This document shows, piece after piece, positions 1 through 12,548 of a stretch of DNA of 64,000 nucleotides. The stretch is from Adiantum capillus-veneris. Lineage: Eukaryota > Streptophyta > Polypodiopsida > Polypodiales > Pteridaceae. Made by a program: the position numbers and the translations under genes. Positions within the stretch are counted from its first letter, which is position 1. Every line of letters begins with the position of its first letter. The stretch lies in NCBI GenBank assembly GCA_014529385.2, contig CM043971.1, forward strand, positions 61,703,209 to 61,767,208, read 5' to 3'. The notes beneath the pieces were generated by a model. That model searched no databases. It saw only the letters and a program-made list of their open reading frames with translations, and was not told the DNA's origin.

Positions 1-150
1 TTCAATAATAAATTCTTTTAAAGATGCGCCAGTAGTAGACGCAATAGAAAAATAAAACCTTGAAGAGAATGGAGAGAGATTATTTGGTGCCTCACTTTAG
101 CCACCACCATTTGTTGGAACAAATTCACCTATTTTTTTGCAAGCAGATGT

Positions 151-152
<2 letters not shown>

Positions 153-207
<55 letters not shown>
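153..207. repeat. (CT)n microsatellite
   Basis: An uninterrupted CT dinucleotide run of about 55 bp. It creates artificial Ser-Leu or Arg-Glu reading frames on the two strands, none of which is a gene. Confidence 0.97.
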
Positions 208-209
<2 letters not shown>

Positions 210-1776
210 CCAAAAAGCATACTTCATCCGAGATCAATTCTATCAAGCTCCCTTCAAATGCGACAAGGTTGTGAGAATTCCACAATCATATTGCTTGGCG
301 ATTCGAAAAATTGTTGAGTGTATCTTGCTTGAGATGGTTCGAAGAGGAGGCATCAGGGGAGGACAAGTGAGGAACATGAATAGGGAGGCGTAGGAGGACA
401 AGAAGAAGATATCTTAAGAGGGTATCTTTTGAGAAATGCAATTCTATGAAAGGAGAACGAGTAGTCAATAGGTACCACAATTTCAAAATACTATAGAAGC
501 ATTCACTAAAATGTGATTCTTGATGAAAGATGTGACCTCATAACACAATTGTGGAGAAAAGCCTTTGTTTAGCTTGATGTTTGAAAAGCCTGTAGCCTTT
601 GCATCACTAATGCATGTAGCTAAAAGCATACTTTCTCCAAAGTTGAGCCGGAGCTACCCCCAAAAAACTCCTGCGTGAAAGTTGCTCAAAGCATACATGT
701 CTTATGTTACAATTCTAGCAAGCAAAGGTGTTGCTCAGAGGCTGTCCTACCTGCGTGATGAGGATGCATCGTTGTCGTATGTAGCCTATAAAAACAACCC
801 ATTATAGTGATGAGGATGAGATGCTTGCAACCAAAAGGCACTAATGGAGCTATCTTGTGTAAGGATCGCATTATGCATAGCCTTCGCTCCTCTAAAAACT
901 TCTTGCTCCTGCTTGTGGCTAGAAGCTCGTTTCTGGTATGTAACCAACCAAATGCCGTTTTTAGGGTTTTGAAGCGTGCTAGGTCACATATCTAGGTTAC
1001 AGGTCTTCCAGATCTAGCAAGACAAGGTGCTGCTATCTGGCTCAAAGGCATCCTTACGGGCACGATGGTGCACTCTGTAAGAGGGTAAGGATTGAGAGCT
1101 CCGAGAATCAAAGACAGGAGTTAGGGGTTCTATCTAGGTTATCTTGTGGGGAGAGCTCGAGTGCATTTTGAGGTGCATTTCTTCAAAGTGTAGTCATGCA
1201 GACTCCAGATCTGGCTACATATGGCAACAATCCCTCATGCAATATCACTTTCGGCTCTTGATAAAGACACAAAACATTGTTGTCTCCTGACTACTGCTTA
1301 ATTTCAAGCACACGATTTTGCCTTAACTCGGTAATGAGTTCGTATTAATACACATGGCATGACTTGAAAAACAAAGGATTCATTCGATTTCCACCAGTAC
1401 CAACCCCTCATCTAAGGCATGAAAAGATTTTGCCAGGTACTACAAGGTAGCATAAATCTTTGACAAAGATGATCTGATTAATTCACAATATTTTTTTACT
1501 ATAGGCATCTCTTCCAACCTATCTCTTATTCGCGCATAAGTTGAAGATCACTTGGTCTTTAACTTAACCCTTCTTTGCCTAAGTTCATAGCCTCTTGCAT
1601 GCTCCAAATATCTACGCGATGGTTGTAGCTTCCTTCGATGAGCTCCGGCACGCGGAAGGTTCAGGTTCCGACATAGGGGTCATCAAGCCTCTACCGAGGA
1701 TGCTCCACCCTCTCATGCCAAAAGTCTGCCAACAACCCTAAAGTGGCTTTTAGATCATAGTTTGAAGCATCTATAG
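208..1776. other. Intergenic stretch without recognisable gene
   Basis: Only short open frames (under about 70 codons) with no recognisable motif are present on either strand. No terminal repeats, tandem repeats or RNA genes were recognised. It may be old transposon debris. Confidence 0.5.
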
Positions 1777-2120
1777 GTAGTTACACTAAATCTTGTCACA
1801 TTTTGTCAAATTTTTTCAAGGCAAGCTCGAAATCTAGCCTAGATTTTGCAAGTTAGTGATAACCTATGAAAATTAGAATGCATTATTTCAATTTTGAATG
1901 TCCATTAAAGAGTTCAACTCTCCACTAAACAATGTAGACTATGTATATATAATGTATATTTGTTTTTTTGTTAAATAACGATTCCATCTACCATAGTGAA
2001 AGGTGTTCAATAAAAAAGTACTTGGAAACTTGGAAAATGCCTTGTGTCGGAGCTTGTAAACCTCGTGTTTTATATGGTTAAAGTATTTTATATGCTTCAG
2101 TCTTAAAGAGTTTAATACGA
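1777..2120 (+). repeat. Dispersed repeat R, copy 1 (left part)
   Basis: This segment matches 12137-12375 in several blocks, for example a shared block reading TTTTTCAAGGCAAGCTCGAAA and another containing GGAGCTTGTAAACC. The match stops at 2120, where a large LTR element begins, and resumes at 8731 just after that element ends. Copy 1 is therefore split by the insertion. Copy 1 carries about 170 bp (roughly 1850-2020) that copy 2 lacks. Confidence 0.75.
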
Positions 2121-4551
2121 TGTCGTGCAGCTCCGCTGCCATGAAGAGAAAAAAAGCAGAGAAATGCAAGCTAAGCTTCTTTGAAGCCTACACATTTAGT
2201 GAGCAGTGATCAGGGCTTGATAACAGGTCAAGTTTAATTATTAATGTATGCCAAATGCGGCTTAAACGGGCCAACTGATGCCTTAATGATGCCAAAAATG
2301 GACTAATCTTGAAGTGAGCAGAGATAGGATATTATGAGCTAGAGCTGTAGTGCTTGAAGTGCTCTATCGGCCTGTCTTTACGGCTCGTCGAGGAGCTACA
2401 ATGAAGAAGTTATGGCAGTTTGAAGTTTAAGTCGATTGCAGATCCATACCGGATTGGGCAACTGCAACTAAGGTGACAACAATGAAATGAATGCACGGGC
2501 TTGAAGTGCTCACTTTCTGGAGCGCGTCGATCTTTCCAGATCGGTGTTCCGATTTACGGTTGCCAAGTTATTGGTCGTTAAAGATTCACCGGGGGCCGAT
2601 TCCGTACTAGTCCAGCCTGCTCGATCGGTGTGCCATCTAGGAATTTTACAGTCTCATTAGGGTTTGTATGCTTCTACGCAGTTTGAGAAGTCTAAAGGAA
2701 TTAACGGCTCGTCAGAAAGAGTCTGGGCTCATGAGATAATATGGATTGAGGCCGGTGTCAGCTGCCGGCACTGTGCTGAGCTGGATAATTTTGGCATTAC
2801 TGGTAATCTGATGCAAGCTATAAACAAACGAGTGCAAAGAGAATGCCTTTCGGCAAGTGCAGTCACCTATGCGTGCATCTTAGAACCATGCGGCATTATT
2901 TGAGATGCTAGTATACACAGTAAAATTTATGAAGAAATTGTTAGTTAATGATTGTTGTGGGAAGATGTCGTGCTTGGCGATTTGTTTTTGATGTTCACTT
3001 GTAGTTGACAATGCTTCGGCCGGCATGCTTTGGCCAAATGTGGTGCCATTACAAAGTGGCTAGGCCACTTCATGGCCGGCCGCCCACCAAATTAAAAAAG
3101 GGTTTTGTGTGTGAACAAAGAGGAAAGCAAGCATGGCGAGCAAGGGCAGCGCGCAATGAACTGCGCAAGGATGACGAGCTCACAGCGAGCTTGGTGATGC
3201 TCCGATGAAGCCGACCAGGAAACGCGATTTGACCAGAATGCCTACGCGCTCCCATTCGGTGCAGCTTGCGATGCTTTTGGAGAAGGTTGAATTATGAGCC
3301 TGCCACGTCATAGGGGGGTTTTTTACGCCTCCCTAGCAACGACAGCGCCGTCGTTGCTAAGGGAGAGGGCTCACTATTAATAGGGATCTCTCTTTTGCAT
3401 GAGGGGAAACTCCAAGCAAAGCAAAGAGGAGGCCATTACATGCGAGGAGCTTGAGGAGGAAGCAAGCAAGGCGAGCAACCTCAGGTGAAGAAAGCTGTCT
3501 CTCTCTCTTGTCTTCGGCTCGTCCTCGGCATGAAAAAGGGAGAAGCTTCTCATCCTTGACAAGCAAAGCTCCCTCTCTCTTGCTCTTATCATCAGCTAAC
3601 AAAACGAGCAAATCTTGGAGGGAGGAGGAGGTGAAGAAAATCACTAAGGAAAGGCTCTCTCTCTCTTCCTCGACCTTGGACTTAAGCTTGAGAAGAGGAG
3701 AGCAAGGAGACAAAAAGCAAGGTAAGGGCATGCAATTCAGGGCTTTCTCTCTCTCTCTCGAGCAACAGAAGGGGCTCTCTCTCGAGCTTTGATAAGGAGT
3801 GCTCTGTCTCTTTTGAGCTTGGTCGAAGGAGCACAGAAGAGAGCTTGGTTGAAGCCGAGCCTGATCAAGCCAAGGTCAAAGCTTGAAAGGGCAAGAGAGC
3901 TTGAGCAGGCCAAGAAGAGTAAGGGGATCCACAAGAGAGCTCGACAAGAGGCGTGAAGGGAGTTAATAAAAAAGGAGAAGGAGATCTTAGCTAGAAAAGC
4001 TGGCAAGGGAGGATTTGAAGTAGGATACCGCCTAAGAACCAAGGCAAAGCAAAAATGAAGTCTCTCTCTCATCGAGCATAAGATGAGCGACCATGATCAA
4101 GAAGGCAAGGAGAAAACGAAGTTAAGCAAGGAAAAGGAGACTGGAGAAAGCTCTTGAGTGCTATCTAAGCAAGGAAAGACCGACATAGAAAGATAAATTT
4201 TACAGAATCTAAGGTCAGTTGAGGCAGATAAAGCGACAGGAAGAAATTTCCATCATCGTCATTAGCTAAAGTTTGATTAATCATTTTGTTAAGCCCGGTG
4301 TCGTTAACGGCCCGGTTAATCTTGTAAAACGGGAGCTTAAACTCCTAGTTAGCAGATGATCCAAGTGACGACGCTGTTAACAGGCCGCATTGGCTAAAGA
4401 TTAAGTTGTACTCACATGTATTAATCGATTAATTGATGATTGCGGTGATTGCCAGAGTTATCAGTTGTTCTTGTTCTCTCTCTTTCACACCTCCCATAGC
4501 CAGAGGCCCAGCGCCTGCCCGGCTCACGTAGCGAACACATATCCCCCGACA
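2121..4551 (+). repeat. Left LTR of the LARD-like element
   Basis: Matches 6534-8730 along most of its length. The first ~540 bp, the GC-rich middle and the last ~250 bp before GACA are especially similar. It is rich in CTCT-type runs (3480-4080), which produce several overlapping open frames with no protein signature. Confidence 0.85.
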
Positions 4552-4677
4552 TCTTTGGTGAACCCAACGCGAAACGAGCCGGGGTGGGAGGTTAAGATGG
4601 AGATGCCATAACATTTAAAGCAGTTTCTTGAAGATTTCAGTGCCAATGGATTTGATAAGAATCTGGCAGTTGCAGAT

Positions 4678-5944
4678 TTGCCAAAAATGATGGAATTAGT
4701 TCAGGCATGTCTGCAAGAAGCAAAAGCCATGCAGATAGAAAAGCAGACTGATGATGCTATAGAGCTAGCACTTGATGTTGTTCGGGAGCAGTATTATAAT
4801 TTTCAGGGATATGATCCAGAAGGTTTTATTGCATGTTACGAAGCTGAGATGAAGAGCCGAAATGTTCCAGAAGATCGGATGATTGCAGCTTTTGTGGAGT
4901 TTGTAAACCTCTCTAATAATGGTTCCAGTGAAGACATAGATTGTACAGTAAGTGGTTCACAAGCTGTTGACCTTGACATGGATTATTCTGAAGGAGCTAT
5001 AATCCATGAATTTATGTCTAGATCTGAAGGAGTTGTTTATGGCAGTATAGAGGAGCTTTCTGATGCGTAGACCTCTTCAGAGGGAGTGCCAGATGAGCCT
5101 TTACAACTCTATAATGTATTTCTAAGTAACATGGATGCAGATGAGGAAGCAGAGGATGATATCGAGGAGTATGAAAATTGCTTGGATCATATTGGTGTGA
5201 ACAGGTTATCGACAAGGATTTTACATCTATGCTTGTAGATGGACTGCATGAGGAGATAACTCCTATAGTTTTGATTAATGTTGAGACTTCCAAGGGTGAT
5301 TTTCCCAAGGATGTTATGGATGAAGATCTACATGATAAAGCTGTTTTTCATGATCAAGCTGCAATCCCAATAGGTGAAAATTCGTCTGATGATACAGGTC
5401 AAGAGACTCCCAAGGTTTTTCGTGATAGCTATGAAGCTAGAGGGGGTGATGATTCTTAATCATCCTTGATATTCGATAAAATGCACAGGGTTTTTCATTC
5501 ACTTGGACAATGTGCCAGAAGTGGCTGAATTTGGATGCTATTCCTATTGATGCTTATGTTAGTGATGTCTTGGCTGCAGTAAAAGGGAGTCAGATTTCTT
5601 TAATGCTTTCTGGTAACAGGCTTAAGTTGCCAACAGTTTACGGGATGTGGGTGTTGCACTATGCTTCAGGTGAAGCTGTAGTATATTGCGGAGCCCATCA
5701 ATGCTATGTGATATCGATGGTGTTTGATCCAGGAGATTCTAAGGATGTTCGTAAGCAGATTCAATATGGATGGATATTGATCAGTATACATAGTAATTGC
5801 GTGCTATTTGAACCAGGGGTAGCATATTTGCACCAAAAATGCTTGATGTTGATTGATATAGGAAATGTATGCTCATGTGGATATTATGAAGCCCCAATGT
5901 GTGGACAATTTCTTATTATCCCATTTGATCCTGGGGGTTACTAA
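4678..5944 (+). pseudogene. Internal reading frames of the LARD-like element (gag-like, broken)
   Basis: Three neighbouring plus-strand frames (about 130, 93 and 144 codons) fill most of the internal region. The first, from 4678, is acidic and helical; its pattern (GFIACYEAEMKSRNV, then a DRMIAAF stretch) resembles the N-terminal part of plant Ty3-type Gag. That is a resemblance in pattern, not a firm match. The third (5510-5944) is Cys- and hydrophobic-rich and is not recognised; it could be captured host sequence. No zinc knuckle, protease or polymerase motif is visible. The frames are interrupted in several places, so this is treated as a fossil. Confidence 0.5.
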
Positions 5945-6533
5945 AGTGCAAGTTGCAGATGCAGAGGATACCAGATGCCTGATGTAGTAGGCTGCATGAT
6001 GCAAGGTTTTGTTTTCTAGATTATGCTAAGTTAGAAGAGTGTTTGGTTATGCATTCAATAAGATAACATGGTTGGCTTCCAGTTGACTTCTTTGGACAAT
6101 TGATGAAGTATCTTCTCATTTTTTTTGAGTTGGTTCTGCTAACAGAACTTGAGATAAAGGACTTGACGGCCATTCCGTGTGCAGACAGAGTAAGGCATAC
6201 TTGAGCTTGACAGGGTTCCTTAAAGAGAGCTTAATGGTCAAGCCGTGTGCATCATTAACTGGAGCACTTGAGTCTGGCGGGGTTAACTAAACATCTTTTT
6301 CATAATTGGATGCTTTGAAGATACGGTAGAAATAGTTCAGAGATTTTTGATGGACAGCTACCTAATGATTAAGCTAGAACATTGATGATAGAGCATAAGC
6401 TTTATTTCATTTTTTGTAAGTTTACCAGTTAAGTGAGTCTGATGATGGCAAAGAGCTTAAGGTACCTAAAGAAGATGGAGATTGAAGTGTTGTTGGCACA
6501 GACCGGAGGCTGTGTAGGTTCAAAGGGGGTGGA

Positions 6534-8730
6534 TGTCATGCAGCTCCGCTCCCATGCTAAGAAATATGCCAAGAAGATGTAGATCAAGCTTATTGAAAGC
6601 CTACCTGATTAATGGTCAGTGATGAGGGCTTGTTAACAGGCCAAACTTAATGATTAATGTATGCCAGATGCGGCTTAAAAGGGCCAACAGATGCCTCAAT
6701 GATGCCAAAAATGAGTATGCTTATAGTGACCACAGATGATAGATTATGATCTAGAACTGTAGTGCTTGAAGTGCTCTAACGTCCTGTCTTTATGGCTCGT
6801 CGATTGGAGCTACGGTGAAGAAGTTATGGCAGTTCGAAGTTTGAGTCAATTGCAGATCCGTACCGGATTGGGCAACTGTAGCTGAGGGGACAAAGATGAA
6901 ATGAATGCATGGGCTTGAAGTGTTCACTTTGTGGAGCGCGTCGGTCTTTTCAGATCAACGATCGGAGTTCCGGTTGCCAAGATATCAGCCGTTAAAGATT
7001 CACAGGGGGCCAGCTCCGTACCAATTCGGTCCGCTCGATCGGAGTACCATCTTGGAGATTTTGGCTCTCAATTGTGTTTTGGAATGCAGTGACTGCGAGG
7101 AAATGCCAACACGGCTACGGCTGGCTGGAGAAAAATGACTTGCTAGGCGATGCTTGGCCGAAGTGTATACTAATGTGATGTTGTTTTATGAGAGCACAAA
7201 AAGTGCTTGAAGAGCTTCATGTGATCTCATGGAAAGCATTGATTGTGGGATTGACCCTAAGGGGAGAGAATCCCTGAAGAGACTATTGGCAAGGACTGCT
7301 CGAAAGCGATGTTGTGCTTGGCAGTGCTTTGGCCGGCATGTATGCAATGTGGTGCCCACTAGGGCCGCCCGCCCAATATATTCAATGGCCGCCCACTAAG
7401 CCCACTTGGAAAATTAAAGGGATTTGGTGTGTAAACAAAAGGGGAAATGAAGTCAATGGTGGGGAGAGCAGCGCAGGCAACGAGGGGGGCAAAGGAAGCT
7501 CGCACCCGCCAGCAGAAGGCTCAGACGAGCACGCCCGTGAAGCAAAAATTACCCCGCAGCCCATGGCGAACACTTTCGGTGCCAGTCCCGCTGATTTTCA
7601 TGCTGCCTGCAATCTGAGCTTGCCACATCATAGCGTCAATTCCTACGCCACGTCAATGACGCCCGGTGCCACTGCTTAGAAGAAGGGCACGCTATTATTA
7701 GGGGGAGGGCGGCCTCTTTTGCATGACTGTTGGCAAGAAAAACGAGGAGAAGAAGCTTGTAGAGGCAAGCAATTAGGAAAGAAGACGGGCAAGGAAGCTC
7801 GAGGGCATGAAGCCAAGGAGGCGGAAGCTCGAAGGCACAAAGCCAAGGAGAGGTAAGCTCGAGGGAAGCTTGAACGAAGGAAAGGCAAAAAGGAGAGCTA
7901 CCAAGGCATTGCAGAAAAACGAGGGAAGGAACATAAACCAAGGAGAGCTAAGGGGTTGTTGAAGACGGAAACAAGAGGAAGGAGGAAACGTGGGAGTTGA
8001 AGGGAGTCGAAGGGCGAGGAAGAGGTCGGAGCAAGGAGAAAAATCTCCCTTTCTCTCGCTCTCATGCTCGACAAGGTAAAGGAGGGAGAGTCGGCACAAG
8101 AGGCAATCATTGAAGAAAGATCTCTCTCTCTCGCTCTCCAACCGAGGCATAAAGAAGTGGTAAGGGGAGTTCTTTCTCTCGTTCTCAGATAAGCTTGAGA
8201 AGTTGAAGGAGGAACTCTCTCGTGCATAAGCAAGTGACTCAAGCTAAAGAAGCAAGAGGTCAAGAGCAGGAGAACGATAATTAAGTGAGTGTAAAGCAAT
8301 TAGAGTAAGAAGCTGCACAATATTTGGCAATAATCAAAGCTTGATGATCAAGGCAGTGAACTGAATTGAAGACTGCAGAATCCATAGGCAATTGAAGCAG
8401 ATGAAGCAACATGAGGAAATTTTCATCACCGTCATCAGCTAATGTTTGATTAATCATTCTGTTAAGCCCGGTGTCGTTAACGGCCCGGTTAATTTTGTAA
8501 AGGGGGAGCTTAAACTCCTCATAAGCAGATAACCCAAGTGACGGCGCTGTTAATAGCCCGCCTTGGCTAAAGATTAAGTTGTACTCAGATGTATTAATCG
8601 ATTAATTGATGATTACGGTGATTTCCAGATTCAATTACATCTGTTGTTCTTGTTATCTCTCTTTCACACCTCCCACAGCCAGAGGCCCGGTGCCTGCCCG
8701 GCTCACGTAGCGAACACATATCCCCCGACA
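6534..8730 (+). repeat. Right LTR of the LARD-like element
   Basis: Direct repeat of 2121-4551, starting TGTCATGCAG and ending CCCCCGACA. It is preceded by the purine tract at about 6521-6533. The LTR-borne frame at 6905-7138 corresponds to the frame at 2664-2903 in the left LTR, so neither should be read as a gene. Confidence 0.85.
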
Positions 8731-8815
8731 ACGCCGCAATCTTTATTGTTTTGGCCATACTCACAATTTTGGGTGGTAGTGTTGTATTAATTCAGTAAAG
8801 AATGTACTTAATCTC
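8731..8815 (+). repeat. Dispersed repeat R, copy 1 (right part)
   Basis: Continues the match to copy 2 (about 12300-12375), sharing the block GTGGTAGTGTTGTAT. Together with 1777-2120 it shows what the locus looked like before the LTR element arrived. Confidence 0.65.
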
Positions 8816-8825
8816 AAACTGGACA

Positions 8826-10480
8826 TGTGACATCATACCGTTGTGTTATCTTGAGCTATAGTTTCTTGCCAAGACACGTCTAGCATACCTTGGGTCGATG
8901 TGTCACACATACACAATGTTTTCATTTTGTATATAGTTACAAATATAGTCTCAATTTGTCACATGGTCATATGGCTTGACTAGGTGTGCCATCTTGAGCT
9001 ATCGATTTTTACCTTCAGTTCTTCTAGCTATCCATACGGCTTGACCAAGTCTCTTGAGCTATCCATTCTTACCAAATGTGTAGTTGTGCTTGTTTTTACT
9101 ATAAAAAGCGTTAACGATTTTAAGATCGTTAGTTTCTTTTACATGTAGTTACAAATTATATAGTCTCAATTTCCCACATGGTCATATGGCTTGATCGGGT
9201 GTGTTATCTTGAGCTATAGTTTCTTGCCAAGACACGTCTAGCATACCTTGGGTCTACGTGTCACACATACACAATGTCTTCATTTTGTATACAGTTACAA
9301 ATATAGTCTCAATTTGTCACATGGTCATATGGCTTGACCGGGTGTGCCATCTTGAGCTATTGATTTTTACCTTCAGTTCTTCTAGCTATCCATATGGCTT
9401 GACCGGGTCTCTTGAGCTATCCATTCTTACCAAATGTGTAGTTGTGCCTGTTTTTACTATAAAAAGTGTTAAAGATTTTAAGATCGTTAGTTTTTTTTAC
9501 ATGTAGCTACAAATTCTATAGGCTCAATTTCCCACATGGTCATATGGCTTGACTGGGTGTGTTATCTTGAGCTATAGTTTCTTGCCAAGACACGTCTAGC
9601 ATACCTTGGGTCTATGTGCCACACATACACAATGTCTAATGTCTTCATTTTGTATATAGTTACAAATATAGTCTCAATTTGTCACATGGTCATATGGCTT
9701 GACGGGGTGTGCCATCTTGAGCTATCGATTTTTACCTTCAATTCTTCTAGCTATCCATATGGCTTGACCGGGTCTCTTGAGCTATCCATTCTTACCAAAT
9801 GTGTAGTTGTGCTTGTTTTTACTATAAAAAGCATTAAAGATTTTAAGATCATTAGTTTCTTTTACATGTAGTTACAAATTCTATAGTCTCAATTTCCCAC
9901 ATGGTCATATGGCTTGACCGGGTGTGTTATCTTGAGCTATAGTTTCTTGCCAAGACACGTCTAACATACCTTGGGTCTATGTGTTACACATACACAATGT
10001 CTTCATTTTGTATATAGCTACAAATATAGTATCAATTTGTCACATGGTCATATGGCTTGATCAGATGTGCCATCTTGAGCAATCAATTTTTACCTTCAAT
10101 TCTTCTAGCTATCCATATGGCTTGACCGGGTCTCTTGAGCTATCCATTCTTACCAAATGTGTAGTCGTGCTTGTTTTTACTATAAAAAGCGTTAAATATT
10201 TTAAGATCGTTAGTTTCTTTTACATGTAGTTACAAATTCTATAGTGTCAATTTCCCACATGGTCATATGGCCTGACCGGGTGTGTTATCTTGAGCTATAG
10301 TTTCTTGCCAAGACATGTCTAGCATACCTTGGTTCTATGTATCACACATACACAATGTCTTTATTTTGTATATAGTTTCAAATATAGTCTCAATTTGTCA
10401 CATGGTCATATGGGTTGACTGGGTGTGCCATCTTGAGCTATCAATTTTCACCTTCAGTTCTTCTAGCTTTCAAAGTGAAA
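8826..10480 (+). repeat. Tandem array of a ~358-bp unit (about 4.5 copies)
   Basis: The marker CTTGCCAAGACA recurs at 8875, 9233, 9591, 9946 and 10304, giving periods of 355-358 bp. Each unit contains a second level of repetition. The block CATATGGCTTGACCGGGT followed by CTTGAGCTAT occurs three times per unit in slightly different settings. The array is therefore a higher-order repeat built from related sub-blocks of about 70-150 bp. Short open frames of 71-85 codons recur with the period and are by-products. Confidence 0.92.
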
Positions 10481-10546
10481 TATGGTATATCAATGTGTCA
10501 CATTTGGTTAATGCAGGAGCCTTGATGTAATAGTTTGAAATAGAAT

Positions 10547-10566
10547 TATATATATATATATATATA
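10547..10566. repeat. (AT)n microsatellite
   Basis: A short AT dinucleotide run just upstream of the kinase-like pseudogene. Confidence 0.8.
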
Positions 10567-10615
10567 GGTTGACTTGAATGCTTCTTTTTTTTAATAGGAT
10601 ATCATTATAGTCATT

Positions 10616-12047
10616 ATGTCAGAGGGTAAGAAGAAGGCATTTCTTTAGTCTCTAAGGTCAACTCTCGGCAAGGTGATTAGTGAATTACTGGAGAAGCAGG
10701 TGCAAAGTATTGTGCAAAATGAGACACTCATAGACAAAATGCTTGAAAAAGCAATCATAAGTGCGGTCTCCAAGGAAACCTTTCTTATAAGCAAAGACAA
10801 AGCTCGCTAGTCTGCTTATACTATCATTGGTAACATGGAAAAGTGTGCCCATGATTTATATGAAGCTCTTTCCGAAGGTGTTCAGTTGATAAAGCTCAAG
10901 GCTTGGGATTTGGCTTGGCATGCAGAAAGAGATAAGAGTAAGCGTGCCAAAGATATAGATACACAATATATGTTATTTAAAAATCTACGAAGGGAGCAAT
11001 TCGACCATGCCCAAGAGAAGACGGTGTCAAAGATAGAATGACATGGACATCCAATTATAATCTCTGCAGAGGTCTCCGAGAAACTCGAAGTGTTCTTTGA
11101 CACTTGGCATACCACACGATATTATCACCTACTTACAGAACTTGGGTGTCGGCTCCTTTGGTACATGCTTCCAAGTAAGAATTGATGGTATTTCGTATCT
11201 TCCAATTGAAAATACGTATGCAGTGAAGCAGTATTGAGGAATGCTGGAAAGAAATTGAAGTCATTCAAGGATGAGGTCAGCTTTGATCTTCAACAAAAGG
11301 GGATTGTGCGTAGTATTGCACATACATGCAATGAGCCTTTGATAGCCATTTTTCCTTACTTCAATGGAGGAAGCATTTGGAAAATGATGCACAGTCTTCC
11401 TTTTGAGAAAGGTACCTTTAAGAGAAAGATGGCACAGGTTCAAGTAAAGGTAAGGCAACTAAACTAAATCAAGGAGAATTAACTCAAGTCATGGCCTTTG
11501 CGAACAATCTACCAAATATCATAGTTGCCTTAGCACACACAATGGCCTATACCCATCAATTGGGCGTTGTTCATTGTAACCTGTATCCTTTCAATGTTAT
11601 GCTGGATTTTACAGGGATTCAGATCCTCGAGTTGGCATCATTGAGTGGGGATTAGCGATGAGGCGTGCATCGGAGAGACAATAGTCACTCAATTGTTGTC
11701 AAAGCAAAGTCCATAAGCCTAAACCTTGGATTGCTCCAGAGCTATTGAAGGACACACATAATGACCATGTGTATACCAGAGAGGTTGATGTCTATGCATT
11801 AGCATGGCTTATTGATCAAATGGTCAAGTTTTGTAGAGAGTTGTCTATGGAATACAATACCGATTGGCTAACATCTTGTTCAACAAGTGAAGCATACCAT
11901 ATTCAAGAGATTGTAAAAGCTAGGTATCTTCTATAAGAAAAGAATAGAAAATCATTTGAAGAATTGTATGTAGACTTAACCCACATGCACTTGGATGGGA
12001 ATAAATGTCTGCGGCCATTGGTAGAGATGATGCCAACTTTTTATTGA
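10616..12047 (+). pseudogene. Protein-kinase-like pseudogene
   Basis: A candidate start ATG at 10616 opens a frame interrupted by in-frame TAG codons at 10646 and 10808, then by a stop near 11039 and frame changes. The first ~140 residues are charged and helical. The C-terminal half shows kinase landmarks in order. A hinge-like FPYFNGGSIWKMM lies near 11350. The catalytic-loop equivalent VVHCNLYPFNVML is near 11560. The APE equivalent PWIAPELL is near 11725, and subdomain IX reads EVDVYALAWL near 11785. The HRD aspartate is replaced (HCN) and no DFG is visible, so even the ancestor may have been a pseudokinase. The P-loop and VAIK lysine were not recognised. The locus lies between two copies of repeat R. 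It is probably a dead host gene or a captured fragment. Confidence 0.6.
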
Positions 12048-12136
12048 GTTAAACTCTTTTGCCTTGTAGCAAGATGTTAGCCATCAAAAGTGTAACTTTC
12101 TTTTGGTTGGTCATCAAAGATGTATTTCTTGTGTCG

Positions 12137-12375
12137 GTAATTACACTAAATCTTTGTCGATTCTTTTTCAAGGCAAGCTCGAAATCTAGCTAAGATTCTA
12201 TAGAAATTTGGAAAACGCCCTCTATTGGAGCTTGTAAACCCTTTGTTTTATATGCTTAAAGTGTTTTATATGCTCGAGTCTCAAAGAGTTTTATATCCTT
12301 CAATCCTTTTTTTTGGGTTATACTCAAAATTTTGAGTGGTAGTGTTGTATCAACTCAATAACGAATCTACATTAA
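12137..12375 (+). repeat. Dispersed repeat R, copy 2 (uninterrupted)
   Basis: Uninterrupted counterpart of 1777-2120 plus 8731-8815. It starts about 90 bp after the end of the kinase-like pseudogene and ends before the small frame at 12549. Confidence 0.7.
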
Positions 12376-12548
12376 GTCTTAAGCCGTAGGTTTTCTTTCA
12401 AAGACTCAAAGATTTCTTTCTTTTCAAGTTTTTTTGAAGTAGCAGAGACGGACATTGTGAGTGCATATGTAGTTACAAATTATGTAGTTGTTTGCAAGTA
12501 TTCTTGTTTATGAATGCGGCTTGTCTTTACAGATAAGAAGACTCAGGT

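Larger units (their letters stand above)
2121..8730 (+). mobile_element. LARD-like LTR retrotransposon without polymerase (fossil)
   Basis: Two long direct repeats (2121-4551 and 6534-8730) enclose about 2 kb of internal DNA. Each LTR starts TGTC and ends GACA. A sequence beginning TTGGTG, a plausible tRNA primer-binding site, follows the left LTR. A purine tract (AAAGGGGGTGG) precedes the right one. The element has no reverse transcriptase, integrase or protease, only gag-like and unrecognised frames, so it is best described as a LARD-like non-autonomous element. The LTRs differ in length (about 2431 and 2197 bp) and in many bases, so it is an old insertion. The flanks share only an imperfect ACGA/ACGC duplication. 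The insertion sits inside repeat R. It looks broken. Confidence 0.8.

Noticed and set aside
60-317. Ser-Leu-rich frame across the first CT run
   Set aside because: Low-complexity translation of a microsatellite; the same artefact recurs at 30.5, 32.3, 50.4, 51.6, 53.2 and 54.0 kb.
3357-4072. Overlapping frames of 110-125 codons on both strands
   Set aside because: They lie inside the LTR of the LARD-like element, are rich in CTCT/GAGA-derived residues and are not kept in the other LTR.
8826-10480. Regularly spaced repeats resembling a CRISPR array
   Set aside because: Units are ~358 bp and contiguous with no unique spacers, in a plant nuclear context.
9258-10530. Four similar frames of 71-85 codons
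   Set aside because: They recur with the 358-bp tandem repeat and show no signature; by-products of the array.
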